The notes beneath the pieces were generated by a model that was not told where the DNA came from, made no database searches, and saw only the letters and a list, made by a program, of their open reading frames with translations. A stretch of 60,408 nucleotides of DNA, from NCBI RefSeq assembly GCF_020447225.1, contig NZ_JAJAEO010000172.1, positions 1-60,408 of the forward strand, given 5' to 3'. This DNA is from Methylophaga pinxianii (lineage in GTDB: Bacteria; Pseudomonadota; Gammaproteobacteria; Nitrosococcales; Methylophagaceae). The first letter of the stretch is position 1. The number at the start of each line of letters is the position of its first letter. Below are positions 1-9,035 of the stretch, one piece after another. Made by a program: the position numbers and the translations under genes.

Positions 1-28
1 AAAAAAAAGCCGGTCATATGACCGGCTC
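1..28 (-). terminator. Intrinsic terminator of the MarR/lipoprotein operon
   Basis: A perfect palindrome at 8-27 (arms AGCCGGTCAT/ATGACCGGCT) is followed on the minus strand by an uninterrupted T run at 1-8. It lies 26 bp past the stop of the minus-strand lipoprotein gene. The same stem sequence recurs at 13415-13431. Confidence 0.85.
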
Positions 29-53
29 TTAAATCTGAAAAAAGACTGTTAAA

Positions 54-512
54 TTACTGTGCCATGTTCCAGATGTGAGAAACAACTTCCCACTCGCCCT
101 GCTCATTCTGTTGCAGAACCGTCATCAGAACACCCTTAAAGCTCATGGTTTCACCATTCTCACCCTCGACATCAGCAGACCAGTTAGCCAATTGGCTTAC
201 TTGACCGGCCGAAGAATAAGTAGCGATAGTCTCAATTTGATGGTTGTACAAACCATTTTCAAAGAAGCCATTAAACAAATCTGAAATTTCCTGCTGGCCA
301 TTTAACACATTGCCATCACCAGCAGATAAAGTCGCCTGAGCGGCATACAGGTCAACCAGGGCATCCAGATTTTTTTCATTAAAAGCAGCATTCCACTGTT
401 CATTTGCAGCATTCACTACTTCTTGAGCATCATAATCGGCAGCAGGCTGATTGCATGCACTGATTGCCAATACGACGAGACCTAATGGTAAAAAACGTTT
501 TAATACTTTCAT
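54..512 (-). CDS. Small lipoprotein with SnoaL/NTF2-like (DUF4440-type) fold
   Basis: 152 aa. Residues 1-20 form a lipoprotein signal peptide ending in the lipobox ISAC, so Cys20 is the probable lipidated residue. The rest (about 28-150) has the length and pattern of a single cone-shaped NTF2/SnoaL domain: an early helix with N-x-x-W-N-A-A-F-N, then D-A-L-V-D-L-Y-A, then alternating strands ending in W-E-V-V-S-H-I-W. Such domains bind small molecules or act as enzymes; nothing fixes a substrate. It starts 2 bp after the MarR stop, so it is almost certainly co-transcribed and probably under that repressor. The cell-envelope location is inferred from the lipobox. Confidence 0.75.
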   Translation of the reverse strand: MKVLKRFLPLGLVVLAISACNQPAADYDAQEVVNAANEQWNAAFNEKNLDALVDLYAAQATLSAGDGNVLNGQQEISDLFNGFFENGLYNHQIETIATYSSAGQVSQLANWSADVEGENGETMSFKGVLMTVLQQNEQGEWEVVSHIWNMAQ

Positions 513-514
513 TA

Positions 515-1018
515 TTAACTCCTGGGTTGATTTTGCATTTCGACAGTTTGATTTTCAAAAACATGCCGCTGTTGATAAATTCGTTGCAGTAATGACATCA
601 AATTCATGGTTTCCGATTCATTTAATGACTGCATAAGTTGATTGACGCGTTGGTAGTAGCCTGGCATAACGTCATCCAGTTTTGCCTGGCCCTGTTTCGT
701 CAAACGGATCTCAATTTGACGTCGATCCTGTTTAGCATGGATACGACTGATTAACTTGTCACGTAATAAACCATCTAACAAGCCAGTCATGGTGGCACGT
801 GATACCCCCGCTTTTTCAGCTAATGCAGAAGGTGTTGAGCTCAGATTATCTTCACGCATGAGCAGCAACAAAACCCACCAGCGCCCTTGCAACAAATCAT
901 ATTCCGCCAAATAGCCATTTAAAGCATTTGAAAGATCGGTACCCACGCGTAATAAATTTAAAAATGTCATGACATTTTTAACATCCGTCTGCGGATAACG
1001 ATCTGCAAACTTTTGCAT
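515..1018 (-). CDS. MarR-family transcriptional regulator
   Basis: Winged-helix dimeric regulator of the MarR family. The recognition region reads S-A-L-A-E-K-A-G-V-S-R-A-T-M-T-G-L-L-D-G, followed by the wing D-R-R-Q-I-E-I-R-L-T, as in MarR/SlyA proteins. The longest reading starts with GTG at 1078 (187 aa), but a near-consensus promoter (TTGACA at 1086-1091, TATAAG at 1064-1069) overlaps that start. I therefore prefer the ATG at 1018 (167 aa, GAGG just upstream). The 20-bp palindrome inside the promoter spacer is a probable autorepression operator. The gene is followed by the lipoprotein gene at 54-512, its likely co-regulated target. The ligand is unknown. Confidence 0.85.
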   Translation of the reverse strand: MQKFADRYPQTDVKNVMTFLNLLRVGTDLSNALNGYLAEYDLLQGRWWVLLLLMREDNLSSTPSALAEKAGVSRATMTGLLDGLLRDKLISRIHAKQDRRQIEIRLTKQGQAKLDDVMPGYYQRVNQLMQSLNESETMNLMSLLQRIYQQRHVFENQTVEMQNQPRS

Positions 1019-1063
1019 GACCTCTGCGTTAGGAATATCTTTGACCTGTAACATAGCAGCCAG

Positions 1064-1091
1064 CTTATAGTTAGCCACCTAACTATGTCAA
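1064..1091 (-). promoter_or_regulatory. MarR promoter with operator palindrome in the spacer
   Basis: On the minus strand TTGACA (1086-1091) and TATAAG (1064-1069) are separated by 16 bp. The inverted repeat ATAGTTAG-CCAC-CTAACTAT (1067-1086, 8-bp arms, 4-bp centre) fills the spacer exactly. This is the classical layout for a MarR repressor that blocks its own promoter. Sequence elements are seen; repressor binding is inferred. Confidence 0.7.
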
Positions 1092-1184
1092 ATCTAATTA
1101 TTATCGTCGTTTATTTAAAAATGCTATATTTGAAGCAGAATTTAATAGTCCTGTTTATAGGATCAGACATTTGTTTTATATGCA

Positions 1185-3113
1185 TTGCTAACCCGCCATG
1201 TTATTCCAACCAACTGGCGAAAATGGTTTCCGTTCCCATACTTCCATAGTGATGATTCGGTGATTACTGTGGTAGATAAGCGATCCTTTCTTAAATTACC
1301 CTGTCCCAATGGCTGCAAATTATGGCTGTATACATTATTACTGATCAGCTTGCCGCTATTAGTTATTTACAATAATTATCAGCATCAGTTATCAGCATAT
1401 TCATCCCAGGTTAATGAACAAATCGCTCAACGTACCAAGTTGCTCAGCTTGATGCAGGCGCAGCTGGTTGAATCCAAACTAGAGGCCATAGATCAAACAC
1501 TGAAACTGATCAGCTCGCATCCAAATTTTATTCAAGACCCTGATCCACACAATTACCTTTTGGCTCAATATTCTCGTAATAACTCTGAAATGCAGGCTTT
1601 GCTACATATTGATGCAACCGGTTTATTACGTTTTCCCAAACATCAAAATGCACAGCTTAATCTAGCCGAGCGTGATTATTTTAAAGTACATCAGTCCACT
1701 AAAACGGATGCTGTCTTTACCTCTAAGCCCATGTTGCCGGGTGACGGACATTCCAAGCCCGTCATGGTCATTAGTCGAGGGCTTTATGATGCCAATAACA
1801 TCTTTCAGGGTGTTATTGCTGCGGTAATTGATATCGAAACGTTTTCTTTGGCTTTGAGTGGTATCAGTGTGAATGCCCAACTGTTTTCATCCATTGTGCA
1901 TGAAGAAGGTGAAATCATCTTTAAAGTGCCATTTAGGAATTATCAGGCTGGACAAACGCTCGATTATGTGAAAAATCGCACTGAAACAAACAAGTTGCCT
2001 TTAACCGGCGAAGGGATTTATCAGCATAGAACGGGGGATTATCAGTTTGCCTATCAAACACTGCCAAAATGGCGATTACATGTGTTTGTTGGTGAGCATC
2101 GCTCCGTGGTAGATAAATTAATTTCCAATCATAAATTTTCACATCTACGTAATAGCTGTCTGACAGCACTCTCTATCGTTATACTCATTCTGACCACAGC
2201 CTGGTTAATCAGACGTCGTCTGGAAATCAATGAGCAACTTTTGGAGAGCAAGGCCGCCTTGCAGCAAAGCTATCAGCGCAATCAGGCCATCATAAAAGCT
2301 ATCCCTGATCTGTTATTTACCATTGATAAAAGTGGCAAAATCGTTGACTTTGAACAAGGTGATGGTGTCCCGTTATTAATGCCGGAAGAAAATTTTATCA
2401 ATAAACATATCAGCCAGACGTTGCCCGACTTTTTGGCTCAACGAACCTTGCTGGCATTACAAAAAACCCTGCAGCTTGGTGAAAATGATTATTACGAATA
2501 TGAATTGAAGCTGTCGGGTAAGCAACATTTCTTCATGGCTCGTACTTCTCCTATTAACGAAGATAGAATGCTGGTTGTGGTGATTGATATTACCGAACGT
2601 AAAAAATCTGAAAACGCTCTGCAGTGGCAGGCAACGCATGACAGCCTGACCAAGTTACCAAACCGGGTGTTGTTTTATGACCGCCTATATCAGTCCGTCG
2701 TCGAATCTGCCCGATATAAGCAACCATTCTGTCTGTTGTATATCGACCTCAATGACTTTAAAAAAGTCAACGATACCCATGGCCATCTCAATGGTGATAT
2801 GTTGCTGACACTCGTGGCTCAGCGTATTCGGGAAAGCATCCGCGAATCCGATACGGCTGCCAGACTGGCTGGTGATGAGTTTGCTATCTTGATTAATCAC
2901 AGCGATCTTGAAGAAGCCCGGCAAGTCACTGAAAAACTGCGTCAACAGTTATCCATGACATATGAACTGAATGATGGCCTGATGTTAAAAATCACTGCCA
3001 GTATTGGCATTGCCTGTTATCCACAAGATGGAAAAAATGCTGATGAACTGATTTTGCATGCTGATAATCATATGTATGAAGAAAAGCGTTCAGCCTCATC
3101 CTCCATGTCTTAA
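1185..3113 (+). CDS. Membrane diguanylate cyclase (Cache-PAS-GGDEF)
   Basis: 642 aa in the longest reading. A transmembrane helix at about 46-62, a periplasmic Cache-like sensor to about 320 and a second helix at about 323-345 precede a PAS domain (about 362-470) and a C-terminal GGDEF domain (about 480-640). The active-site motif is AGDEF at about residue 562, a variant seen in functional cyclases. The RESD motif five residues upstream is the product-inhibition I-site. It should make c-di-GMP in response to an extracytoplasmic signal. The start is uncertain: the annotated codon is TTG without a good ribosome site, and the roughly 40 residues before the first helix may not all be translated. 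Confidence 0.85.
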   Translation: MLTRHVIPTNWRKWFPFPYFHSDDSVITVVDKRSFLKLPCPNGCKLWLYTLLLISLPLLVIYNNYQHQLSAYSSQVNEQIAQRTKLLSLMQAQLVESKLEAIDQTLKLISSHPNFIQDPDPHNYLLAQYSRNNSEMQALLHIDATGLLRFPKHQNAQLNLAERDYFKVHQSTKTDAVFTSKPMLPGDGHSKPVMVISRGLYDANNIFQGVIAAVIDIETFSLALSGISVNAQLFSSIVHEEGEIIFKVPFRNYQAGQTLDYVKNRTETNKLPLTGEGIYQHRTGDYQFAYQTLPKWRLHVFVGEHRSVVDKLISNHKFSHLRNSCLTALSIVILILTTAWLIRRRLEINEQLLESKAALQQSYQRNQAIIKAIPDLLFTIDKSGKIVDFEQGDGVPLLMPEENFINKHISQTLPDFLAQRTLLALQKTLQLGENDYYEYELKLSGKQHFFMARTSPINEDRMLVVVIDITERKKSENALQWQATHDSLTKLPNRVLFYDRLYQSVVESARYKQPFCLLYIDLNDFKKVNDTHGHLNGDMLLTLVAQRIRESIRESDTAARLAGDEFAILINHSDLEEARQVTEKLRQQLSMTYELNDGLMLKITASIGIACYPQDGKNADELILHADNHMYEEKRSASSSMS

Positions 3114-3145
3114 TCCAGACAGACTATAAGAGCTAAGGTAAGCTG

Positions 3146-4561
3146 ATGGCTATGAATTCAAAGATTGAACAACTCGGGCTTCGGCTCAATAAAACACTGG
3201 ACGGCATTGATCAGCAGGCCAGTAAATGGGTCTCTCGTAGCCTTGATAAATACTTAAGCATCGGGATTACAGGATTTAGCGGAAGCGGAAAGTCGACATT
3301 TATTACCAGTCTGATTCATCAACTCAAATATTCAAATCATGCACATTTAGGTGGCTTTTTGCCTGCCAGGGATGAACGTTTGCTCGGGGTGGAATTACAG
3401 GCTTTGGATGATCTGCCTTTGTTTGATTATCAGGAGGGCATTCAGGCTCTGGCAAGCGATCCACCACGCTGGCCAGCTTCAACTACCCAGATCAGCGGTT
3501 GCCGTCTGATTATCGAATACAAGAAAAAAACGATGTTGCCAACCTTTACTGGCGAAACACGACGCTTCACATTGGAGCTACGTGATTATCCCGGTGAATG
3601 GCTGCTGGATATCGCCATGCTGCAGCAGGATTATGCTCAATGGAGTATGGACACCGCCGCATTATGTTCCAAAGGTATCCGACATCAACTGGCTAAAGAT
3701 CTTCTGGCAGAACTCAATTCACTGGACCCATTAGCCAAATTTGATGAACAACGTATCGATGCTGTATTTGTTCGTTATCGCAACTTTCTGGTGACCTGCA
3801 AAACTGATGGCCTGACCTATATTCAACCAGGTCGTGTGTTATTACCGGATAAAACCGATTTTCCAGTGTTTATCCCCCTATTCAACCTGCACAGTTATTC
3901 AGAACAGCAGTTACATAAAGCCGCTGAGGATTCTTTATACAAGGTCATGCAACAACGTTATAAAAGTTATCTTAAAGAGTTTGTGCAACCGTTTTATAAG
4001 ACCTTTTTCCGCGGTATTGACCGACAGGTGGTGTTAATCGATGTTCTAAAAGCACTCAGCGGTGGTAAAGAAAAGTTTGATGATATGGTCATTGCATTCA
4101 GCCGCATCATTGATTGCTACCGCGTTGGCAATAATGCTTTTTTAAACCGGTTATTCAGTCCACAAGTTGAAAAAATTCTGTTTCTGGCTTCCAAGCCTGA
4201 TCGCATACTGATGAATCAGCATGAAGCACTGCGCCGTTTATGTGACGAAATCATCAGCCATATTTGTCCTCAATCGGTCAGAAACCGTATTGAAATAGAA
4301 ACCGAAATTGCTGCTGCCGTTCGCAGCACCCATGATCATAGCGATCATCTGACCGCCCGATTATTAGATGGTAAATACGGTGAGCTTCGTCATCCGGCTA
4401 TTCCGGATCAGTTGCCGGATAGCACACAGTGGCAGCAATTATCACAATGGAACCCACCTGTACTGCAGGCGCCCATCAACCCTGATCTGTTAATAGGCGG
4501 TCGTCTGGCACATATTCGTATGGATAAAGTGTTGCGCGATCTGATTGGAGATAAATTTTAA
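3146..4561 (+). CDS. ycjX: YcjX-family P-loop GTPase-like protein
   Basis: 471 aa. The Walker A motif GFSGSGKST lies at 43-51, and the R-D-Y-P-G-E-W stretch in the middle is typical of the YcjX/DUF463 family, whose members are cytoplasmic nucleotide-binding proteins of envelope-stress neighbourhoods. The stop codon overlaps the ATG of ycjF (TAATG), so the two are translationally coupled. In enterobacteria ycjXF sits beside pspABC; no psp gene is seen in this window. The molecular function of the family is not firmly established. Confidence 0.9.
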   Translation: MAMNSKIEQLGLRLNKTLDGIDQQASKWVSRSLDKYLSIGITGFSGSGKSTFITSLIHQLKYSNHAHLGGFLPARDERLLGVELQALDDLPLFDYQEGIQALASDPPRWPASTTQISGCRLIIEYKKKTMLPTFTGETRRFTLELRDYPGEWLLDIAMLQQDYAQWSMDTAALCSKGIRHQLAKDLLAELNSLDPLAKFDEQRIDAVFVRYRNFLVTCKTDGLTYIQPGRVLLPDKTDFPVFIPLFNLHSYSEQQLHKAAEDSLYKVMQQRYKSYLKEFVQPFYKTFFRGIDRQVVLIDVLKALSGGKEKFDDMVIAFSRIIDCYRVGNNAFLNRLFSPQVEKILFLASKPDRILMNQHEALRRLCDEIISHICPQSVRNRIEIETEIAAAVRSTHDHSDHLTARLLDGKYGELRHPAIPDQLPDSTQWQQLSQWNPPVLQAPINPDLLIGGRLAHIRMDKVLRDLIGDKF

Positions 4562-5601
4562 TGGCTTCCACAGACGATTTCTTTAAACCGAAACCAGAAC
4601 AAGAAACACAATCATCAACTCATCCACCCGAAACCTTTTTCAAGGTCATCGCTGAAAGTCGGGAAGCAGAACTTCCTGATTCCGTTGAAACCGATCCTTT
4701 GGCAGAAGAGTTTGATGAAGGTTTGTTCATACCGCCACGACCCAATCGAGGATTAAAGTGGTTAATCGCCACCCTGTTTGTAGTATTACTGAGCATGCTG
4801 GTCTGGGATATAGCCGATTTCACACAAATGTTATGGCAACAAAGTCGTGCCCTCGGTATTGCTTTTAGTGCCTTTACCGTATTTTTAGCCGGTTTGGTCC
4901 TGCAGCAGTTGTGGGTATTCCGCCGTAACCAAAAGCTGTTGAAACAAGCTGATTTGATTCGTGAAGAAGCTGCTCGTTTGGTTCACGAGCAGCATATTGG
5001 TCATGCCAAAAAATGGTTGCACTCCTTACAGACGTTTTATCACGATCAGCCACAAGCGGATTTGTTAACTCCAGTTATTCAGAGACTGCCCGATTATTTA
5101 AATGATGGCGAAGTGGTCAGCCGGATCAGTGAGGATTTTTACAAGCAACTCGACAAACAAGCCATCAGAGTCATTGAACGCACCAGCATCAGCAGCGCGG
5201 CAATGATAGCCGTCAGTCAGTTGGCCGTCGTGGACTCGTTGCTGGTGGTTTGGAAGACATTAAAGATGATCAACCAAATCAATATGATTTACGGTGTCAG
5301 GTTAAATCGATTATCACAATGGCGCCTGAATTTACGAGTGGCCAAAATTGCATTGGGAAGTTATGCCAGTCAGGCTGGCATCAGCTTCTTTTCAGAGCAG
5401 GTCGGTATTGGTCTGGGCGGCAAAGTGTTAGGCAGTGTGGCACAAGGCTTTGGTGTCGGTTTATATCAATCCCGCATCGGCATCAGTGCCATGCAGCAAA
5501 TTCGCCCTGTCGCTTTTAACAGCGATGAAAAACCTAAACTGAATATGTTTGCCAACCTGTTACGTCGTAATTTAACAAAGCTGACCACAGATAATGAGTA
5601 A
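4561..5601 (+). CDS. ycjF: YcjF/TIGR01620-family membrane protein (DUF697)
   Basis: 346 aa. An acidic N-terminus of about 60 residues is followed by two transmembrane helices (about 64-82 and 97-117). A C-terminal DUF697-type region (about 190-330) contains Gly/Ala-rich helices such as G-L-G-G-K-V-L-G-S. It starts inside the ycjX stop codon, reproducing the ycjX-ycjF pair found across gammaproteobacteria. An inner-membrane location is expected. The precise role is unknown. Confidence 0.88.
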   Translation: MASTDDFFKPKPEQETQSSTHPPETFFKVIAESREAELPDSVETDPLAEEFDEGLFIPPRPNRGLKWLIATLFVVLLSMLVWDIADFTQMLWQQSRALGIAFSAFTVFLAGLVLQQLWVFRRNQKLLKQADLIREEAARLVHEQHIGHAKKWLHSLQTFYHDQPQADLLTPVIQRLPDYLNDGEVVSRISEDFYKQLDKQAIRVIERTSISSAAMIAVSQLAVVDSLLVVWKTLKMINQINMIYGVRLNRLSQWRLNLRVAKIALGSYASQAGISFFSEQVGIGLGGKVLGSVAQGFGVGLYQSRIGISAMQQIRPVAFNSDEKPKLNMFANLLRRNLTKLTTDNE

Positions 5602-5614
5602 GTTTAAATCGACA

Positions 5615-8368
5615 TTATGAGAAGTTTGATTCTGCATTCAGATGATTGGATCCAAACACGTGTACCCCGTTACGTCCGGCAGACTTCACTTCGTATAATG
5701 CTAAATCGGCCTTTTTCGTCAGTTCGGCTACCGTTTCCGTTTCGATGTCTCCATTGAATATGGCCACGCCGATGCTCAAGGTGATACGGAAATTATGAGT
5801 ATGAATATGTAAGGGTTGAGAGACCGTTTCCAAAATATGTTCGGCGACACCTTTAGCATCACCGGGCTTTTTGACTTCCGTCAGCAAAATCACAAACTCA
5901 TCGCCCCCCACACGGCTTAAGGTATCCGTTTGACGAAGACATTGTGCCATTCTGTCGGCCACCGACTTGAGGATCTCATCCCCAACATCATGTCCATGGG
6001 TATCATTTATTTGTTTGAAATGATCGACATCCACAAACATCAAGGCAATCGGATAGCCTACTCGCTTGGCATGTGCCAGGGTATGACCAATTCGTTCATC
6101 AAACAAACGACGGTTTGGTAGGCCGGTTAAGGTATCGTGATAGGCCATTTGGCGAATACGATCCGATTCAGATTTACGTGCAGTGACATCTTCAATTTGT
6201 GAAATGAAATGAATCACTTCGCCTCGCTCATTACGTACCACCGAGACACTCAGCAACACAAATATTACATCGCCGGTTTTATGGAAATAACGTTTTTCCA
6301 TTTGATAATGTTCGAGATCACCGTTCAATAACTTGCGGAGATAGTCCAGATCCAGATCCAGATCATCCGGGTGAGTTACATCGACAAAGGTTTTGTCTAA
6401 CAACTCTTCCTCGCTGTATCCCAACATGCGACAAAGCGCGCTATTAACCTCTAACCAACGGCCATCCAACCCCACAATGGCCATACCAATCGCAGCAGTA
6501 TCAAATGCATTGCGGAAGCGTTCTTCACTTTGTTGTAATGCCAGCTCAGCTTGTTTACGCCATGAAATATCTATCTTGGTGCCAATCACCCGTAGCGCGT
6601 TATTCTGAGCATCACGCTCACCTACCGATGCACTGCCCAACATCCATTTCCAGCTGCCATCCTTGCTGAGAATACGATGTTCGTTGCGATATTCCGGTTT
6701 TTCTCCACTTAACATCTGATTGATATCTGCGGTAACGCGTTCGATATCCTGTGGATGCACCAGTTTTAACCAATTCTCCATCTGGCCTTTAATTTCACCG
6801 GGTAAATACCCCAATATCAACAGCAGTTTATCCGAAAGAACCACGACATTATTCGTCACATCCCAATCCCAGACGCCGGCACCACTGCCTTCAAGAGCAT
6901 GTTTCCAGCGCTGCTCGGTTTCCAGAATGGTTTTTTGATGCTGCCAGTCTTCCGTAATGTCGTAACTGACCCCCACCAACGAGAGGATCTGACCCGCCTC
7001 ATTAAAATAGAGTTCAGCCGAGGTATGTAGCATTTTGATTTCTGAGCCATGATAAATTCTGAACCGAATTTCAATGGCTTTATGTTGTTGCATGGCTTGT
7101 TCAACAGCAACTCGAAAGGCTAACAAGTCAGCTTCATGAATTAACTTTTCAAATTCGGAATACTCCAGTCGCTCAGTTCCGGGCTTCACACCAAATACCA
7201 TACTGGCCATGCTGTCGAGCATAATAATATTGGTTTCAATATCCCATTCCCAAATCGCTATTTCAGCCGCTTCTGTTGCAAGTGCCAATCGCCGGGCATT
7301 TTGCCGGTATGATTTGGTCATTTGAGAAGCAATACGAATGGCATTGGCCCGACTTTTTGCGATTGCCGCTATCACCAAAGCAAATAATAACGAGATAACC
7401 GTTCCGATCAGCCAGGTAAATAAAGGGTTATTACGTGACATGTTGTTAACAAACTGTTTATCTGGCTGCCCTACAAAGGACCAGGTTCGTCCCCCGACTT
7501 CATAGCTTTTTTGTAGACTGAAAGAGACATCGGAGGCCTCTCCCGTTTGCGTGAATAGCAAACTCTCTGACTTGTCCGCGTTATCGTCATAGATATCCAG
7601 CAATCCCACATTTTTATGGATCGCTAGAACATCCTTTAGTACATCATCAAGACGAAACACCGCATAAACCCAACCGGTATTAATCTTACGTTGTGAAATC
7701 GCCAGCTCTGTTTCGCTGGGATCAATTAACACAGGCAAATACATCACCATACCATTGATGCTGTCTGTTGAACCGTCCTGTTTTAATAAAACCTTTTCAG
7801 TCAGGGTAGCCTGACCGGAGCTGACAGCTCGGTCCATGGCTTCTCGGCGGTTGGTATCGGAATACATATCAAACCCCAACGCCCGCATATTTTTCTCGGT
7901 TAGCGGTTCGATATAAAGGTTGGAAGAATAATATTTACGTTCACCTTCGGGGTGAACATCATAGGTCAATAATCCGGATTGTCTGACCGCATCTATGTGT
8001 GATTGTTTTTGTTCTGGAGTCAATGCAACAACATAGCCTAACCCCTGAATTCCGGGATAGTTTTCTTCAAGCCGCAGACTTTGATAAAAATTGGCGAAAT
8101 CATTTCGTGACAGATCGGGCGCCACATAGAACAAACCCTGCGTCGCACGTAGCATTTCTTCATAAGCATTGATTTTGCCAATAACCGCATCAACCGTTTC
8201 GTTAAAGGCTAATGTATAGGCTGCTTCGAGGCGAACATGTTCCATCTCGGCAATTTTCCCGGCAATGAAAAATGTCACGATCAAACCAAACATAAACGCA
8301 AAAAATGATGTCACCAGCGTAAACGGTTTGAGTAATAAGCTCTGATTAGTACGAATAACCAACTCCAC
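5615..8368 (-). CDS. Diguanylate cyclase with CHASE sensor and three PAS domains
   Basis: 917 aa. Order: transmembrane helix (about 17-37), periplasmic CHASE domain (about 70-260, with G-I-Q-G-L-G-Y-V), second helix (about 317-340), PAS repeats beginning near 365, 487 and 612, and a GGDEF domain (about 740-905). The catalytic motif is a canonical GGDEF at about 818, preceded by an RQTD I-site, so an active, product-inhibited cyclase is expected. No EAL domain follows. CHASE domains sense small extracellular ligands such as cytokinin-like compounds or peptides; the ligand here is unknown. It converges on ycjF with 13 bp between stops, and shares its upstream region with the divergent gene at 8648. 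Confidence 0.9.
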   Translation of the reverse strand: MELVIRTNQSLLLKPFTLVTSFFAFMFGLIVTFFIAGKIAEMEHVRLEAAYTLAFNETVDAVIGKINAYEEMLRATQGLFYVAPDLSRNDFANFYQSLRLEENYPGIQGLGYVVALTPEQKQSHIDAVRQSGLLTYDVHPEGERKYYSSNLYIEPLTEKNMRALGFDMYSDTNRREAMDRAVSSGQATLTEKVLLKQDGSTDSINGMVMYLPVLIDPSETELAISQRKINTGWVYAVFRLDDVLKDVLAIHKNVGLLDIYDDNADKSESLLFTQTGEASDVSFSLQKSYEVGGRTWSFVGQPDKQFVNNMSRNNPLFTWLIGTVISLLFALVIAAIAKSRANAIRIASQMTKSYRQNARRLALATEAAEIAIWEWDIETNIIMLDSMASMVFGVKPGTERLEYSEFEKLIHEADLLAFRVAVEQAMQQHKAIEIRFRIYHGSEIKMLHTSAELYFNEAGQILSLVGVSYDITEDWQHQKTILETEQRWKHALEGSGAGVWDWDVTNNVVVLSDKLLLILGYLPGEIKGQMENWLKLVHPQDIERVTADINQMLSGEKPEYRNEHRILSKDGSWKWMLGSASVGERDAQNNALRVIGTKIDISWRKQAELALQQSEERFRNAFDTAAIGMAIVGLDGRWLEVNSALCRMLGYSEEELLDKTFVDVTHPDDLDLDLDYLRKLLNGDLEHYQMEKRYFHKTGDVIFVLLSVSVVRNERGEVIHFISQIEDVTARKSESDRIRQMAYHDTLTGLPNRRLFDERIGHTLAHAKRVGYPIALMFVDVDHFKQINDTHGHDVGDEILKSVADRMAQCLRQTDTLSRVGGDEFVILLTEVKKPGDAKGVAEHILETVSQPLHIHTHNFRITLSIGVAIFNGDIETETVAELTKKADLALYEVKSAGRNGVHVFGSNHLNAESNFS

Positions 8369-8544
8369 TATAAAGATAATAATTCCGTTAAATATCTAAC
8401 CCACTCTGTAGATATAAATCGTGGGTATGCGCATAGACTATTGCAGAGTGTAACGGGTCAATTCTGCCATTAAGCAAGTGCGAAGCAAAACTATATTCGA
8501 ATAAATAGCAAAATCTCAGCTACCTCATCACAATACAGGATTAT

Positions 8545-8574
8545 TTGTCAGCAAAAAACGCTAAAGCTTTTATA
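8545..8574 (+). promoter_or_regulatory. Candidate sigma-70 promoter for the 8648-10034 pair
   Basis: TTGTCA at 8545-8550 and TTTATA at 8569-8574 with an 18-bp spacer lie about 75 bp before the first start codon. The rest of the 8369-8647 divergent region is AT-rich and shows no gene. Match by eye only. Confidence 0.4.
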
Positions 8575-8647
8575 GTGCTGATGCACATCTCATGGTAAGC
8601 TGAATTTGGTCACTTTTTGGCCTGCTAATAAACCAACGGAGGGATGT

Positions 8648-9025
8648 ATGAAACAAAAAATCTTTGCCTGGATTGCTTTACTGGGCTTTTTTGGAAGTGT
8701 CACTTTACCGGTGCAAGCAGCTATGATTAGCACGCCGGATGTCATTCAATCACAACAATCTGACTATGATCGTGCGCAGTTATCTTCCATGTTAGATCGT
8801 GACGATGTTCAAGAAAAACTAGTTTCCATGGGAGTAGCCCCAGAACTGGTGCAAGAACGTATTAACAGCATGACCGATTTTGAAATTGCTCAATTAAATG
8901 AACAGATTAACGACATGCCTGCCGGTGGTATCTTAGGTGCCATTGTGCTGATTTTTGTTGTATTTGTGATTACTGATGCTATCGGTGCAACCGATATCTT
9001 TCCGTTTGTAAATCCGGTGAGATAA
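8648..9025 (+). CDS. PA2779-family small membrane protein
   Basis: 125 aa from the ATG at 8648, which has GGAGGG just upstream; a reading 14 codons longer lacks this support. A signal peptide (1-24, cut after V-Q-A-A) precedes a helical region in which L-x-S-M-L-D-R-D-D-V-Q-E-K-L-V-S-M-G-V is the recognisable PA2779-family segment. A C-terminal helix (about 98-115, G-A-I-V-L-I-F-V-V-F-V-I) anchors it in the membrane. It is followed within about 10 bp by a PA2778-type C39 peptidase gene, the same pairing as in Pseudomonas, suggesting that the two act together. The substrate is unknown. Confidence 0.8.
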   Translation: MKQKIFAWIALLGFFGSVTLPVQAAMISTPDVIQSQQSDYDRAQLSSMLDRDDVQEKLVSMGVAPELVQERINSMTDFEIAQLNEQINDMPAGGILGAIVLIFVVFVITDAIGATDIFPFVNPVR

Positions 9026-9035
9026 TTTGGTCTTA

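Noticed and set aside
6345-6364. Three copies of TCCAGA within the CHASE-PAS-GGDEF gene
   Set aside because: Six-base unit encodes a short Asp-Leu repeat in frame; too few copies and no frame effect, so phase variation is not supported.
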